DNA of 64,000 nucleotides, from NCBI RefSeq assembly GCF_002994745.2, contig NC_037091.1, positions 2,845,501-2,909,500 of the forward strand, written 5' to 3'. The stretch comes from Rosa chinensis (Eukaryota > Streptophyta > Magnoliopsida > Rosales > Rosaceae). The translations under genes were made by a program, and so were the position numbers. The number at the start of each line of letters is the position of its first letter. Position 1 is the first letter of the stretch. The notes under the pieces are model-generated. The model did not search any database, was not told where the DNA came from, and saw nothing but the letters and a program-made list of their open reading frames with translations. Positions 12,588 to 23,753 of the stretch are shown here, piece after piece.

Positions 12588-14152
12588 TTAATGATGTGAA
12601 CACTTCACAGTTCTTCACAGTTTTGTTCAATTCCGTGACTTCAGTTTCAGTCAGACATGAATAATCAATTAGCATATATATTGCCTTGCCAATTATATAT
12701 TGATTGGGGTTTAGATTTTTACCATCTAAGTGGTGAGGTAGTCGTTAGAGTCGCCTAATGTGCTTTGCATTATTATTGTTAGCTTTTGATTGATATTGTC
12801 GGTTCGTCATCCTCTTGAGCTTTTTGAGTCGGGTGGTTGCTGAAATTGGTATCAAAAGCTTACAAACTTGGTTTGCACATTCCTAACTAAGTTTTTAAAC
12901 CTTCATCTTCATTCTGCACTTCTTTGTTGGTTTGCGAAGTTCGCGTGTGATTTGAATAATATATCTCTTTCTTTGTATTTTTTTTTTAGTTAAAGGTTTT
13001 AGATTCCTATGCTTTGTCTAGCAACAGTGACTCATATGCAGACAGTGTTCATATCCAATTTTCCTTCAAGCCACTCTCAATTATTAATGATTGCCTTACT
13101 CTGCAAGATAGAGGCTTTTAGGTTCTTTAAGGTAATACAAGAAGCAAAATAATTGAATGTGCTTTCTTTTTCACTAAACAAATTATTGAAGGCAGAATTA
13201 AGTATGATATGGAAATGTTCAGTTGGTATTGTATGAACTGAAAAGAACCAAGTGGCTCAATATTCCTTGTCAAAAATGCTTGGCTCTAAATACTGTCCTT
13301 TTAATCTGTGGTCAATTGGTCATACAAGTCCAAAAATCTCTATTTTTCCTTCGTCATCTACAAACTAGAAGGCCTGTGTTCACATTATGATGTTACATGT
13401 AGCAATTTCTAGACCAAAACTGATTAGTGGTTACTGATAAGTAAATACTCTATGTGGTTGAACAGTTGTATACAATAGCTGGATCAGATACAAGTGATGA
13501 GATCAAGTCCACAGCTGCAATAACAAACTGGTTATCAGAAGGACTTCAATCCTTGCTTCCACCCCATGTTCAAGCAAATCTAAACAAGCTAGCACTCGCA
13601 GGCCACAGCCGCGGAGGCAAAGTTTCTTTTGCTCTAGCATTAGGGAAAGAAGGCATCAGTACTAGCTTGAAATTTTCAGCCTTAATAGGCATAGACCCAG
13701 TTGATGGAATGGACACAGGGAAACAGACCCCTCCACCAGTACTAACCTATGTCCCTCATTCTTTCGATCTCGATGACATGGCAGTGATGGTGATTGGTAC
13801 TGGTTTGGGTGAAGTGAAGAGAAACCCTCTATTCCCTGCCTGTGCTCCAAAGGGTGTTAACCATGAGGAGTTCTTCAAAGAGTGTCGAAAACCGGCTTGT
13901 TACTTTGTGGCCAAGGATTATGGGCATCTTGATATGCTTGATGATGAGACAAAGGGGATTAGAGGGAAGGCTACATATTGTTTGTGCAAAAATGGCAAGT
14001 CCAGGGAACCCATGAGAAAATTTGTTGGAGGAGTTGTGGTTGCTTTCGTTAAAGCCTATTTGGGAGGGGATATGAGTGAACTAATGGCTATAAGAGAAGG
14101 AGGGCATGAGGCTGCACCAATTGAGCTTCAAACTGTTGAATTCTTTTTGTGA
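12269..14152 (+). CDS. CLH1: Chlorophyllase (chlorophyll chlorophyllido-hydrolase)
   Basis: Two exons, 12269-12544 and 13466-14152, give 320 aa, normal for the family. The enzyme is an alpha/beta hydrolase that removes phytol from chlorophyll to give chlorophyllide. Visible features: PVLLLLHGF (oxyanion-hole region), the lipase box GHSRGG with nucleophile Ser140, Asp169 in IGIDPVDG, and His246 in DYGHLDMLDD. The Ser-Asp spacing of 29 matches characterised chlorophyllases. Exon 1 ends ...APQ and exon 2 opens LYTIAG, the expected continuous family sequence. The exon 1 boundary is CAG|GCTAAT, so the intron must start with GC rather than GT. A CT microsatellite begins eight bases into it. There is no obvious long plastid transit peptide, so the compartment is uncertain. 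Confidence 0.93.
12552..12584. repeat. (CT)n microsatellite at the start of the chlorophyllase intron
   Basis: About 16 CT units start within ten bases of the 5' splice site. It will be length-polymorphic and lies next to the non-canonical donor. Confidence 0.95.
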
Positions 14153-14418
14153 AACTCAAATGGTTTGATTATGTATGTAGTATTTCTTTTTTTTGACAAA
14201 ATGTACCTGATACACATGAATATAGTTGTGTGTTTTATTAACCTCTAAGCCTTGTGATTATGAATTTTAAGGCACTAAGATTGAACTAAAAATACATGTG
14301 GTCATTTAGTCTAAAATTTTGTTCAACTCCCATATCATTCAGCTGGTCAATTATTGACAAAAAAACAAACAAAAAAACTATACTCAATCACTGTTTGTTG
14401 TAAATTTAATAATTAAGA

Positions 14419-15563
14419 ACAAAACAACTTAATTATGCTGCTAAAAGCTCCTCCGAGGCTCTAGAACGCGCCCCACGCGCGTAGGAAAAAAGGAGGAATC
14501 CCGGCGGAGTTTCGTTTCTCTCCCGGCCGAGCGCTACCGGCGATCCTGCCGCTGCGTTCCGGCCCGGGAGAGGATGACGGTGATGATTGGTGGAAGGCCC
14601 TTAGTGCAGAGATGCGGTCCAGAGGAGGAGGAGGGTGGGCTCTTGAGTTCGGGTTGGGCGGATCGGTCTCGATCTGGCCTTCTGGGTTCAGGGGCGACGA
14701 CGGCCGAGTTATTGCGGCGGTTTGGTTCTTTCCGGCGGAGAGACTCGGAGTCATCGCCTAGGCGGGCTGCATCATGGTGGCGGCGGTCAAATCGCGGCAG
14801 AAGGGTTCCCTGTAGGGAGCTGTTTCTATCGTGCGTTTGGATCTGGGTGGGATTGTCAACAGGATGTAGATTCTGTTTGCAACTTGGCATGGTGGAGTGG
14901 CGATGGCAGGCAACGGCGAGGCAGTGGGGTGATGACGATGGTGGTTGCCGGCGGGGGGAATGGCTGTCTGCGGTGATTGGGTGTTGTTGGGGGAAGAGGG
15001 CTCTGGGCCGGGCCCCTGTCTTTGGGCTTTGGTGTTGTGTGGTTTTAATTAGGGTTTGTAGTTTGGTTTTGGTTAGGGTTTTTAGTTTGGTTTTGGTCAG
15101 GGTTTTTAGTTTGGTTTGTTTAGGTTTAATAAGTCCCTACTCTTTTGAGCTAGGGTTGGTTTCCTACTCTCTTGAGCTAGGAATTGGTGTAGGTGTTAAG
15201 CCATGTGAATGGTGTCATTCCCGAGGACGAGGACGATTTTGTTCAACTCTGGTTTACTTTTGCTGTCGATTTGCTGATAAACGATCCTTTACACGTGGTC
15301 TAGCACCTTCGGACACGGTGTTGAAGAGGACGCTGTCTTCTTCGCAGTTGATTACAAGGTTTTACTGGAATTTTCGGGTTTATCTGCTCAACGTAGCCTT
15401 GGAAATAGGCGTTTGGTGGTTAGAGTTTGGGCCCTTTGGCCTAATGGTCTCTGTAACCGCGGTTTCTTGGGGTTTTGGTTCATGTCCCCCCCCCCAATGT
15501 AAGCTTTGTTGATTAATGGTTATTTTCTCTTCTCAAAAAAAAAAAAAACAAAACAACTTAATT
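14419..15563 (+). mobile_element. polyA retroposon (non-LTR), plus orientation, with 16-bp TSD
   Basis: A 16-bp direct repeat, ACAAAACAACTTAATT, lies at 14419-14434 and 15548-15563, and the right copy follows an A run at about 15535-15548. The body (14435-15547) is GC-rich, opens with ctagaacgcgcc at 14460, and carries CTCTCCCGGCCGAGCG soon after. The same opening occurs in the element at 62019-63183, so the two belong to one family. The 312-aa ORF (14574-15512) is Arg/Gly/Trp-rich without a known domain and is not preserved in the other copy, so I do not call it a gene. Non-autonomous and probably LINE-mobilised. Confidence 0.82.
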
Positions 15564-15699
15564 TAAAAATAATTCTTTTCACTGTTGGTAAATCCAACTA
15601 TAATTAAGCATACTTTTCTTGATCAATTACCGATAAGGTAAACACGCTCGACTTACTCTCAGTAGAAGGTGAGTAGGACTTTATAAAACCTCGGGCTTC

Positions 15700-18600
15700 T
15701 GAAGCGCGAGGTGTATTGGGTTTTACTAAACCCTCTTTAAACCCCGGGAATGAAATTTATCGGGACCCAAAAAGAGAAAATATCTTAAGCTTTAGCTCGG
15801 CGGTCTCCGCCACGGCGCCACCCCTCTTTCTCCGGTCTCCGCTCCAAGTCCAACCCAACTATCTTAAATTGATAAAGAGGTATTTACTTCTTCTGGGTCT
15901 TATACTCCTTCCTCTATTTCCTTTCTCTCTTGAGTTTCTAATGTTCTTATAATATTGTCTCTGAATTTCTCCCGTTTGATTATAGAACTGATGGGTTGAT
16001 GACTTGCTGAGTAGCCTGAATTGTTGATTGTTTAGAATTTATTCAATAATGGGCAGCTGATTTCATTCAGTTCCTTCGTTCTTAATTGAGTTAACTCTGA
16101 TATGCCTAATGTTGTAACCATGCACTAATGCAATTGTTCATAGTTTTTCAGTTACTTTCTTTATATTCTGTTTTTAGTATTTACAATATGCCTTGCTTCA
16201 GTAGCTGGTAATGCTCTGTGCTCAACATTGCTCCAGCTTCTGTCGCATTGGTGTGCTGTCGAGGAATCCCATTTTGCTTTTGTTGAATGTTTGTATTGTT
16301 AACTGCTAATACAACTATGTTTTTATCTCTTCAAAGTTGAGTTGTTTTCTTTTACGCATCTCATTCTGTCTTGGTTCCATTCCGATCCATAACTACCAGT
16401 TACGAGCAACATGGATTGTTTTAAAAGTGATTTAAGCAATGCCATTAGATTGCTTCAGACAATGTTATATATATTCCCAAAAGCGTTCGAAGCAGGCTGC
16501 CCTCCTTTTGCTGTGAGAGCCTTTTGGATTAATGGTTTATATGTGAGTAGTATTGGAATGGAACTTGTTTATGAATATGAGGTATCTCTGGTCTTGTATT
16601 CATTTGCTTGAATGCCAATTTTCCATGTGGCTAGTTTTAAAGGGGTTGATTGGGTTGTCATTTGTCAAATGTTCATATGGCTAGGTTTAACGGAATGGAA
16701 CTTATTACTTTATTTATTCTACGCGCCCGCCTAGTTACCTAGGCACTAGGCCCCTGGTCACCGCTCGACTAGCGTTTGATGACTTAAATTCAAGCTGTTC
16801 TAGTGCCTATCAACTTTTGTCCTTTACCCTGTTTTTTGCTCAGGTTTACTTAAACTCTCTCTTGGGCTCTTAGCTTATCAGAACATTACAGTGGATTTAA
16901 TCTTGAATTGTTTTGTGGATTAGTCTCTGTTTCCTTCTGTAGATGGGGATTTAGTTAAACAGAAAGTTGAACTTACAGAACAACTGGAAGCTTGTTGACT
17001 GAATTTAGGCCATCCCCAAATGGGTTACCACACTAGCCAATTAGCCATTATCAGTGTGATACCCCACATCCAATTTATCTTTTCAATTGGGTTTACATTT
17101 TTCAAGCAATTAAAGATTTATTTCTTTTACTTATATAGTTGGGCGCTTTTGTTTTAAAAACAAGTTATCTTTCAGTTTTCATTTACTTATATTAATTGTT
17201 CTTGAGTTTATTTCTTTTATTGGTTTGTTTTTGGGTATTGGGTTTTAAATGAAGAGGATAAGACTTCAGCTTTAGAGGGCTGACAAGAAGAGGAAAAAAA
17301 AAAAGCAAAGAAAGAAGAGAGGAGGAGACGGGAAAAGAAAAAGAAGAGGGAAAAGAAAGAAGAAAGAAAAGAAGGGGGAGATCAGAGGTGAGTTGCAAAG
17401 GAAGAAGAAAGAAAACAGAGGGGAGGGGAGCGCAACTATTTGAAAAAGAAAGAGGAACGAGAAGTAGAGAGAGGGAGACGGAGAGGGAATGAGAGGAGAG
17501 AATTAGAGAGTTTGGGGCTTTTCTCAAAGGCTGCGAATTTTAGGTATTTCTAAATTGGAGGAGAGTGAAGCTCTATAGAATTGTGTGCGAGCTTCGATTG
17601 AATTTTAGAAGAAGAAGAAAGATGAAGGAATGAGAATGAGAGTTTGATTTCCTGCTCTTGAAACTGAATTGTGGGAAGGCCAAGGGAGGAAGTTTTCAGA
17701 AGTGATGGGTTTTCGTCTGGGTTGTTTTGTATCTATCGTTGTCTTGCTTTACTGTTGAGTGACTTCTCTACTTTGTTAATTGTTTTATTTTCTTTATATC
17801 CACTGCCTTGCTGCTGTTAACATGGAATGTGAGAGTTTGGTATCGATAAAGGGTTATGTTGGTTGTTTGATGTCATGGGAACTTACTGAATTTGTTGATT
17901 TTTAGTTTGGGTGCTCTTTGCACGATGCTTATCAATTATATTGTATTGGTACTATGTTGTTTATGCTCTGTATCAATTGAACTGTTTTGGGTTTTGGTTT
18001 CGGTATAATGATTGTTAAAGGAGCTCTTGGGTTTATTGTTAGCTTTTGAAATCAGCCTTGATCTTGTACTGATTCAATTATTATCTGTTGTTTTGTGTTG
18101 TTTGAGTGCTTTCTATTTTTTCTCTGAAGTAGGGTACTTGTTATTATGTTCTTGTTGATTATACTTTGTTTAATAGCACGGTCTTTAGGTTGTGAGAATT
18201 ACTGTCAAATAGTAAAGTATTTCATTTATGAATTTGGATTGGGATTGGTTCAGTTTTGTTAGTTTTGTCTGTAAGTTTCACATATGTTAGCTTCTGACTA
18301 GCAAGATTAAGCAAGTGCTCACTGAACCCCGTTTTGTTTTCTTCCGGCACTTATTCTTGAGAGTTTAGGTTTTCTGCTAAATCCCATCTGTTTTGCAAAT
18401 GACAATTTTAAGTCGGCACCGAATGTTAAAAGAAAGGTACTTCTCTTTGTATGCCAGAGAGTTTCATTGCAGACTCCCTATTTGTTTAGAAGAATTATTT
18501 TGGTTCTGTTGGTTTTAGTTTTAAGCCTGTTGTTCCTTGGGTTTAAAATTGGGAAAGGTAGCTTTTGCTGCTCCTATATTCAGCACTTTGTCGCTATGGC

Positions 18601-19434
18601 TGAGGCTCACTATTTTTAATTTTTTAATTGTTTTCAGAATACTTCTTTTCTATCTACATTTAGTTTGTCATCAATTGTCTGATTTCAAGTTTCATCCATA
18701 TTATCTATTGTCATTGGTCTTTTTAATAACTAGCTTTATAGATGTGGAAATAGTGATTTACTTTTTAAAGTCTCTTGCTTTATGATTTTGTTTACTATAT
18801 TTGTTAAAGTCTCTTGCTTGGTGTTTACTTGCTTTCTGTTGCTATCTGAGTACATGAGTGGTGATCAGTTTTCAGTGGTGTAGTGGTGGAACAATTTCTA
18901 CAATTGATTTCCCGATTTGTGCGATGGGAGCACGAAAATTATATATTATTTTAGAATCCTCTAGCCAGTAGGAGAGTGGTACTGGCATTTTGAACTTGTT
19001 AAAAGCACGATGAGTAGCATCAATCACAGTACAATTTATCCATTGCCTAATCTATGTTCTCTTCGTTCACTGTACTGAGGACAATATAGCGTATTCAAAT
19101 TTCCAGTTCTCGATACTTTGATGTGACCACTCTTAGGGTATATAGGTACCTAATTTGATGATATTTATCACACTGGACACCTATCAGTTTCTATAAAATG
19201 AAAATCTTAGGCTTGTTTTGGTCTCTATAATTTTATTTATTTTTGTTAAGATAGGCATTGTGTTTAGCTTTTCCTTTAGCAGATTTAGATTTTGGTTACT
19301 TTACTTTTACTTTTAATTTTATTGTTGAAACAGATTAAAACAAAAAACCGTCTGAGTTCTGACTCGTTGCGGATATTCGGAACACCCTGTTTTGCTATAG
19401 TTGGATATTGGTCTCAGGCTCAGATCTGGGTGAA
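15700..19434 (+). other. Probable 5' leader exon and leader introns of the RPC9-like gene
   Basis: About 15720-15880 resembles a housekeeping-gene transcription start: the telo-box-like words AAACCCTC and AAACCCC, then a C/T-rich stretch (ggcggtctccgcc). A good donor, AAAGAG|GTATTT, lies near 15880. The next likely leader exon is about 19335-19434. If so, the leader intron is near 3.4 kb. Within it, 16411-16611 is a short ORF without a known domain and 17270-17540 is a purine-rich tract. No conserved coding sequence was seen. Confidence 0.45.
17275..17510. repeat. Purine-rich (GA/AAG) tract, ~235 bp
   Basis: The plus strand is almost entirely A and G, built from AAGAAGA, GGAGGAG and AGAGAG words. 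The minus-strand ORF across it (Ser/Leu/Phe-rich) is a composition artefact. Confidence 0.85.
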
Positions 19435-20815
19435 ATGAAGATGTATGTCTTAAATTTCTATGTTTGGTTTTCATTACTATTGGTTTTTATTTACTTCCAA
19501 TCAGGTTCTATGAATGACTGCATTTAGCTATTATTTAAAGTTTCTTTTAACCACTTATTGGTGGGAGGATTTTATGAGTTTCAAATTTTACAACTTCTTG
19601 CAGACTAAAGGCTGATGTCGGAGCACTTGACAATTTTGAAGTGCTCGAATTCCTAAAATCTAAAGGGGCCTCAAAGAATGATCTATCACGGGTGGCAAGA
19701 GTTACACAATCGGAGTATAAGGTTGTGATGGAATTTTTTTTTTATCACCTGTATTGTATTCTTAATTCCACGTTTGTAGTGAGAAAGTGATGTATGGTTG
19801 ATTTGCGTTGTTTAGGTTTTCGATTATTTGGTTGATACTCCTGCTGGTACTCACACAAGAGAGAGTGTTGAAGAGTTCAAGGAGAAGTGTAGACAATATG
19901 ACCTTGGGAATGATAAGATCCTCAATATTATTAACACTAGGCCAGCTTCAGTGGTTGAAATATATGCGGTGTGTTATTACTATTTGCTTCTACTTCGCTG
20001 TTCATCATTGTGTGAGCTTTTCTGTGTGTTTTTTCGTTTTTTCCTTAAATTCATAATCTTGTATCATCTCTCCTGGTGAGGCTCTTCTATTGGGTTTATG
20101 TCGTGACTTATTTGCTGTAATTGAGTTTGTCTTTATACCCTGCATTGTGGGTGGAGTAGGCACTGTATTAGACTGGGATTGAGAAAATAGTTTAGAACTT
20201 TATAGCAACTTTTGCTTAAAGAAAACTGATGAGTGGAATGTTGTATCTTCTATTTCTTGACCCTGGATTCACTTATTTAAATTCTCGCATAACTGTTGGT
20301 ATAACCCATTGATATCCGAACATGATCGACCCTGTGTCCTGTGACCAGTGTGCTCTTCTCCTTACTAACATGATAATTGGTGAAGTCTATGGCTGTCAGT
20401 GTCCAATGTCTATAAGGAATAGCTGTCTTCCCCAAAAGGACCATTGAATGGCGTAGTGTGTTTTCCTTCTTGTTGTAGATCTAAGGCAATCTGTTGCCAA
20501 GGACCTGGTGCAGCGAACCTTATATATTTTGAATGCCCTTGATATAGTGTTAATTATGTGTAAGTTAAGAACATGTGAACTTGTTTGCACAATTTGTTTA
20601 TCTTCTATGATGTTTCACAGATCATGGAGGATAATGCTGATGAGCTAGTAGAGCTGGTTGCAGAGGTCTTGACTCCTCCAACCGTCGCATCCCCTAAACC
20701 TGAAGCCGATACTAATGAGATTGATTCAGAGACCATGAACGTGGAACAAATTGAACAAAATGATGGCAATAAAGAAAAACCTGAATTTGGGGAAGCACCA
20801 ATGGAGACTAGTTGA
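19435..20815 (+). CDS. DNA-directed RNA polymerase III subunit RPC9 (CRCP-like)
   Basis: Four coding exons: 19435-19442, 19604-19721, 19816-19968 and 20621-20815, giving 157 aa. The first exon is only ATGAAGAT; it joins exon 2 to read MKILKADVGALDNFEVLEFL, the typical start of plant RPC9. The Rpb4/RPC9 fold covers about residues 1-125, with LTNFEVL-like and SEYKVFDYL motifs and a conserved ILNIINTRPASVVEIY segment. A Glu/Pro-rich acidic tail ends the protein. RPC9 pairs with RPC8 as the stalk of RNA polymerase III and contacts TFIIIB during initiation at tRNA and 5S genes. Downstream ORFs that read through the donor at 19968 are intron artefacts. Confidence 0.9.
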
Positions 20816-21968
20816 TGTGGGTATAGTATTGACCGGTTTCTGAACTCAAAATCACATGTCCAAGAGCTTTAAATTTATGATGAGCAGCTATTGTTTATCT
20901 TATATGTTGACAGCTGCTTTGATGTTTCCAAATGAGTCGAATGTGTGTGATTGTAAGTAGAAATGATACTGGATTTAGCATTTCTGGTGTCACAGGAGAC
21001 CTCCCACATTTACTGTATTACGTTTCCTTCGCAGCATTATTTGTCAAAAGTTGTTGAATCCATCTTCATTTGCTTGAAGTAATTGCAGACTGAAATTGCT
21101 AGTTCGGTCTGGGTTTTGCCCATTAATTTTACTTCTAAAAGAAAATAATAGTTCATTGCTCCCTAAAATGAAACAATGTTTTCTAGGGTTATAGGTTATG
21201 ATTATATTATATCAGCGTTCGATTTCCCTCAAACGTGTTCCAAAAAAAAAAAAAAATCTAGGGCTTTTAGTTAGCTATTTTTGTTTTTAATCAAATAAAC
21301 CAATTGGCCCTTTGTTCGACAAATAATACTATAAGAATATCTCTTAGTTCTAACTTTTCTTTTTCCTTGACATCTGTCATTCATAAAGTTACACTCACCA
21401 CAAGTAACTTCATTACTAAGTTCTAATCCTTTGAGTATTTGCTTGATACGAACACACCTAGTAAATTGTAATACTGTAAAAGGGCAGTAACTGAGAAAGT
21501 AGCAATACTTGGGAGGCAAGGCAAGTTAAAAAGAAAAAGAAAAAAAAAAACAGAAACTAAAGACCAGCAAGGCATCATAAGGGAAGGTTAATTCTATTTA
21601 AAAATAAAAGGAAACAAAATCCCGCTAGGAATCAATCTCTCCTAGTCTGCTCTGGTAGGGAAACACAACAAAACCATATTAAACCTGCATCGAACTTATC
21701 AAAAATTTCCCAAAAACGAAAAACCTATCAAAACCTAAATAGCTTTCTTGGCGTCCTTGATTCTACTGGAGATTACAACGCCCAGCTTACTTCTCTCAAT
21801 AAGGTATATGTTATATAATTAGCCTATTAGTAATCAGTGATTGTATTATTCTTGATTTGAAAATCGATAATATGTTGGCATGAGTTATACAACTAATGCA
21901 CATGAATTTTCAACCTAGTTTTCTGTATCCAATTAGGATTAGATTTCCCTTAGATTAATTAGGTTTTT
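20816..21968. other. Intergenic spacer between the RPC9-like gene and the Ulp1-like protease
   Basis: Holds the RPC9 3' UTR and the protease promoter. AT-rich, with an A run at 21241-21256. The minus ORF at 21271-21519 has no recognisable domain, and no repeat with clear ends was seen. Confidence 0.5.
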
Positions 21969-21976
21969 ATAAATAC
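21969..21976 (+). promoter_or_regulatory. TATA box of the Ulp1-like protease
   Basis: TATAAATA lies 51 bp before the ATG at 22020. A start site about 30 bp downstream leaves a leader of only 20-30 nt, which makes the next in-frame ATG at 22032 (M5) an equally good start. Confidence 0.5.
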
Positions 21977-22019
21977 CTAGTTATCCTCTGAGAGATTAAT
22001 TGTAACCCTAGCTGTAGGT

Positions 22020-23753
22020 ATGTATATCTTTATGACCGAGGAGGAGGCCAACAAGAAGGTCTTGCAGTACGAGAATGTCCTGGTGACAAACAGAGAGCTT
22101 CATATTCTTAAAGGCCCACGCTTTCTAAACGACATCATCATCGAATTCTACTTCCTCCATATTTCTAATGCCCTCCTTCAATCCCATGAGTCTTTCCGAG
22201 ATGACATCCTTCTGGTTTCGCCTGCCCTCTCATTCTTTCTGCAGCAGGATTTTGGGGATGACTCTCATGTCAAAGACTTTGCGGAGTCCAACAAAGTAGA
22301 TAGCAAGCAGGTTGTAATGTTTACGGTGAATAACAACCTAGATGCCGGCAGGAACGACGGAGGAAGCCACTGGAGCTTGCTGGTGTACTACAGAAAATCA
22401 AATACATTCGTACACTATGACAGCTTGGGATGTAATGGTTCTTTTGCTAAGAAGCTTTTCCGAGCAGTCAAGAAACATGTGGCAACACCAGCTGAGAGTA
22501 GCTCCACCACTGGTACAATTGTTCGTGGAGATGTGGATTCTACCAATACTGATGCAATCAATATTGGAGATGTGGATTCTAACAATACTACGACAACTAA
22601 TATTGGAGACGTGGACTCTAACAATACTAGTACAATCAATGGAGATAGAGATTCTACCGATACTACTATGGTCGCAGATTCTACCAATACTAGTGTGGTC
22701 GATGGAGATTGTACCATGATCGATGGAGATACTACTAATACTAGTATGATGGATGCAGATTTTTCTTCTAGTAGTAGTAGAGTTGATGGAGATTATACTA
22801 ATTGTACTGGAGTTCATGGACATTGTACAAGGTTTGATAATGATGAAAACCAGTTGCAACTATATAATCAGAAGAAACAAAGGATGCGACGGAATTGGGA
22901 AGAAGAGGATATGCCCTGGAGGTATCATCAACGTGGTTTTCGCCGTAGTTGGTTGTGGAATGGGGGTTTTATGAACTCGAGGTCTGGTTATACTCGTTGG
23001 GATAGGGATGCTCGTGGGTTTCTTTTGCCAATAGGTTACCAGTATCATGAGGAAGATGATGATTTTAAAGAAGAGGGATGCATGCCGAAGCAGAAGAATT
23101 TTTATGACTGTGGTTTGTACGTGATGGAAATTGCTAGGGTGGTCTGTGAATGGTACTACCTTGATGACGAAGCTAAGCAGCAACAGCCGGAGCATCGAGG
23201 TTTTTCCTGTAAGTTGGGGGGTGGCGGCCGGTTTCCCAACATCAGTGAGTCTGTTCATACTTCTTTGGAATCCACAATGCGCGATATGCTCTTGTCCATC
23301 ATTCAACAACGTGCACGCGAGTCTGGAATACATCTTGATTTATTTTCTTCTGATGATGATGAGTCCAAGGCTGACGATGTTCTTGGTTTACATTCTGATG
23401 AAAATGAGTCCAAGGATGATGACAGTGCTCCCCAATTAGGCTCCCAGCCCAAGTATGATGATGAAGAAACACCGGTGGATAGTGTTGTTCGTGATTTGTT
23501 TTATGGTAATAAAGCCAATGAAAAGAACCACCAATTCGGCCCCCAGCCCCGGCCCCAACAATATAAGTCGGAGGATGAAACACTCGAGGATTGTGGTGGT
23601 GTTGCTGCTCCCCCTCCACAATCTGTATCCTCAATTTCAGAAGATGAGCCAGAAGAAATTTGGGATCGTATACTAGAGGACAGGTGCTCATTGTTGAGTA
23701 AATCTAGCAATTATCTAGAAGGAGATGATCTCCTCGCTAAAAAACGAGCATGA
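22020..23753 (+). CDS. Ulp1/NEDP1-type cysteine protease (C48) with a large insertion
   Basis: Single-exon 577-aa ORF. Residues about 14-155 and 353-435 form a deneddylase/Ulp1-like domain: VTNRELHILKGPRFLNDIII substrate-groove start, catalytic His117 in GGSHWSLLVYY, Asp134 in HYDSLG, Gln358 and Cys364 in PKQKNFYDCGLYVME. Typical NEDP1/DEN1 proteins are 210-260 aa with about 45 residues between Asp and Cys; here there are 230. The extra segment has a Thr/Asn/Asp repeat (about 165-270; units like GDVDSNNT) and an Arg/Trp-rich stretch (about 286-335). An acidic 135-residue tail follows the domain. Known relatives process or remove NEDD8 from cullins and other proteins. The triad and oxyanion Gln are intact, so activity is possible. 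The true start may be M5. Confidence 0.85.
   Translation: MYIFMTEEEANKKVLQYENVLVTNRELHILKGPRFLNDIIIEFYFLHISNALLQSHESFRDDILLVSPALSFFLQQDFGDDSHVKDFAESNKVDSKQVVMFTVNNNLDAGRNDGGSHWSLLVYYRKSNTFVHYDSLGCNGSFAKKLFRAVKKHVATPAESSSTTGTIVRGDVDSTNTDAINIGDVDSNNTTTTNIGDVDSNNTSTINGDRDSTDTTMVADSTNTSVVDGDCTMIDGDTTNTSMMDADFSSSSSRVDGDYTNCTGVHGHCTRFDNDENQLQLYNQKKQRMRRNWEEEDMPWRYHQRGFRRSWLWNGGFMNSRSGYTRWDRDARGFLLPIGYQYHEEDDDFKEEGCMPKQKNFYDCGLYVMEIARVVCEWYYLDDEAKQQQPEHRGFSCKLGGGGRFPNISESVHTSLESTMRDMLLSIIQQRARESGIHLDLFSSDDDESKADDVLGLHSDENESKDDDSAPQLGSQPKYDDEETPVDSVVRDLFYGNKANEKNHQFGPQPRPQQYKSEDETLEDCGGVAAPPPQSVSSISEDEPEEIWDRILEDRCSLLSKSSNYLEGDDLLAKKRA
22515..22830 (+). repeat. In-frame degenerate repeat inside the Ulp1-like ORF
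   Basis: Imperfect repeats of about 30-39 bp built on GGAGATGTGGATTCTAACAA and shorter GGAGAT...ACTAATACTAGT units. All keep the reading frame and encode Asp/Asn/Thr/Ser-rich peptide. The first three units are most alike; later ones decay into shorter ones. Confidence 0.8.

Noticed and set aside
14574..15512. 312-aa ORF inside the polyA retroposon
   Set aside because: GC-rich composition explains the open frame; no known domain, and the related element at 62019 does not preserve it.
17192..17527. 111-aa minus-strand ORF rich in Ser, Leu and Phe
   Set aside because: It is the complement of the purine-rich tract and has no protein features beyond composition.
22398..22859. Minus-strand Ile/Ser-rich ORFs opposite the protease
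   Set aside because: They mirror the in-frame Asp/Asn/Thr repeat of the plus-strand protease.
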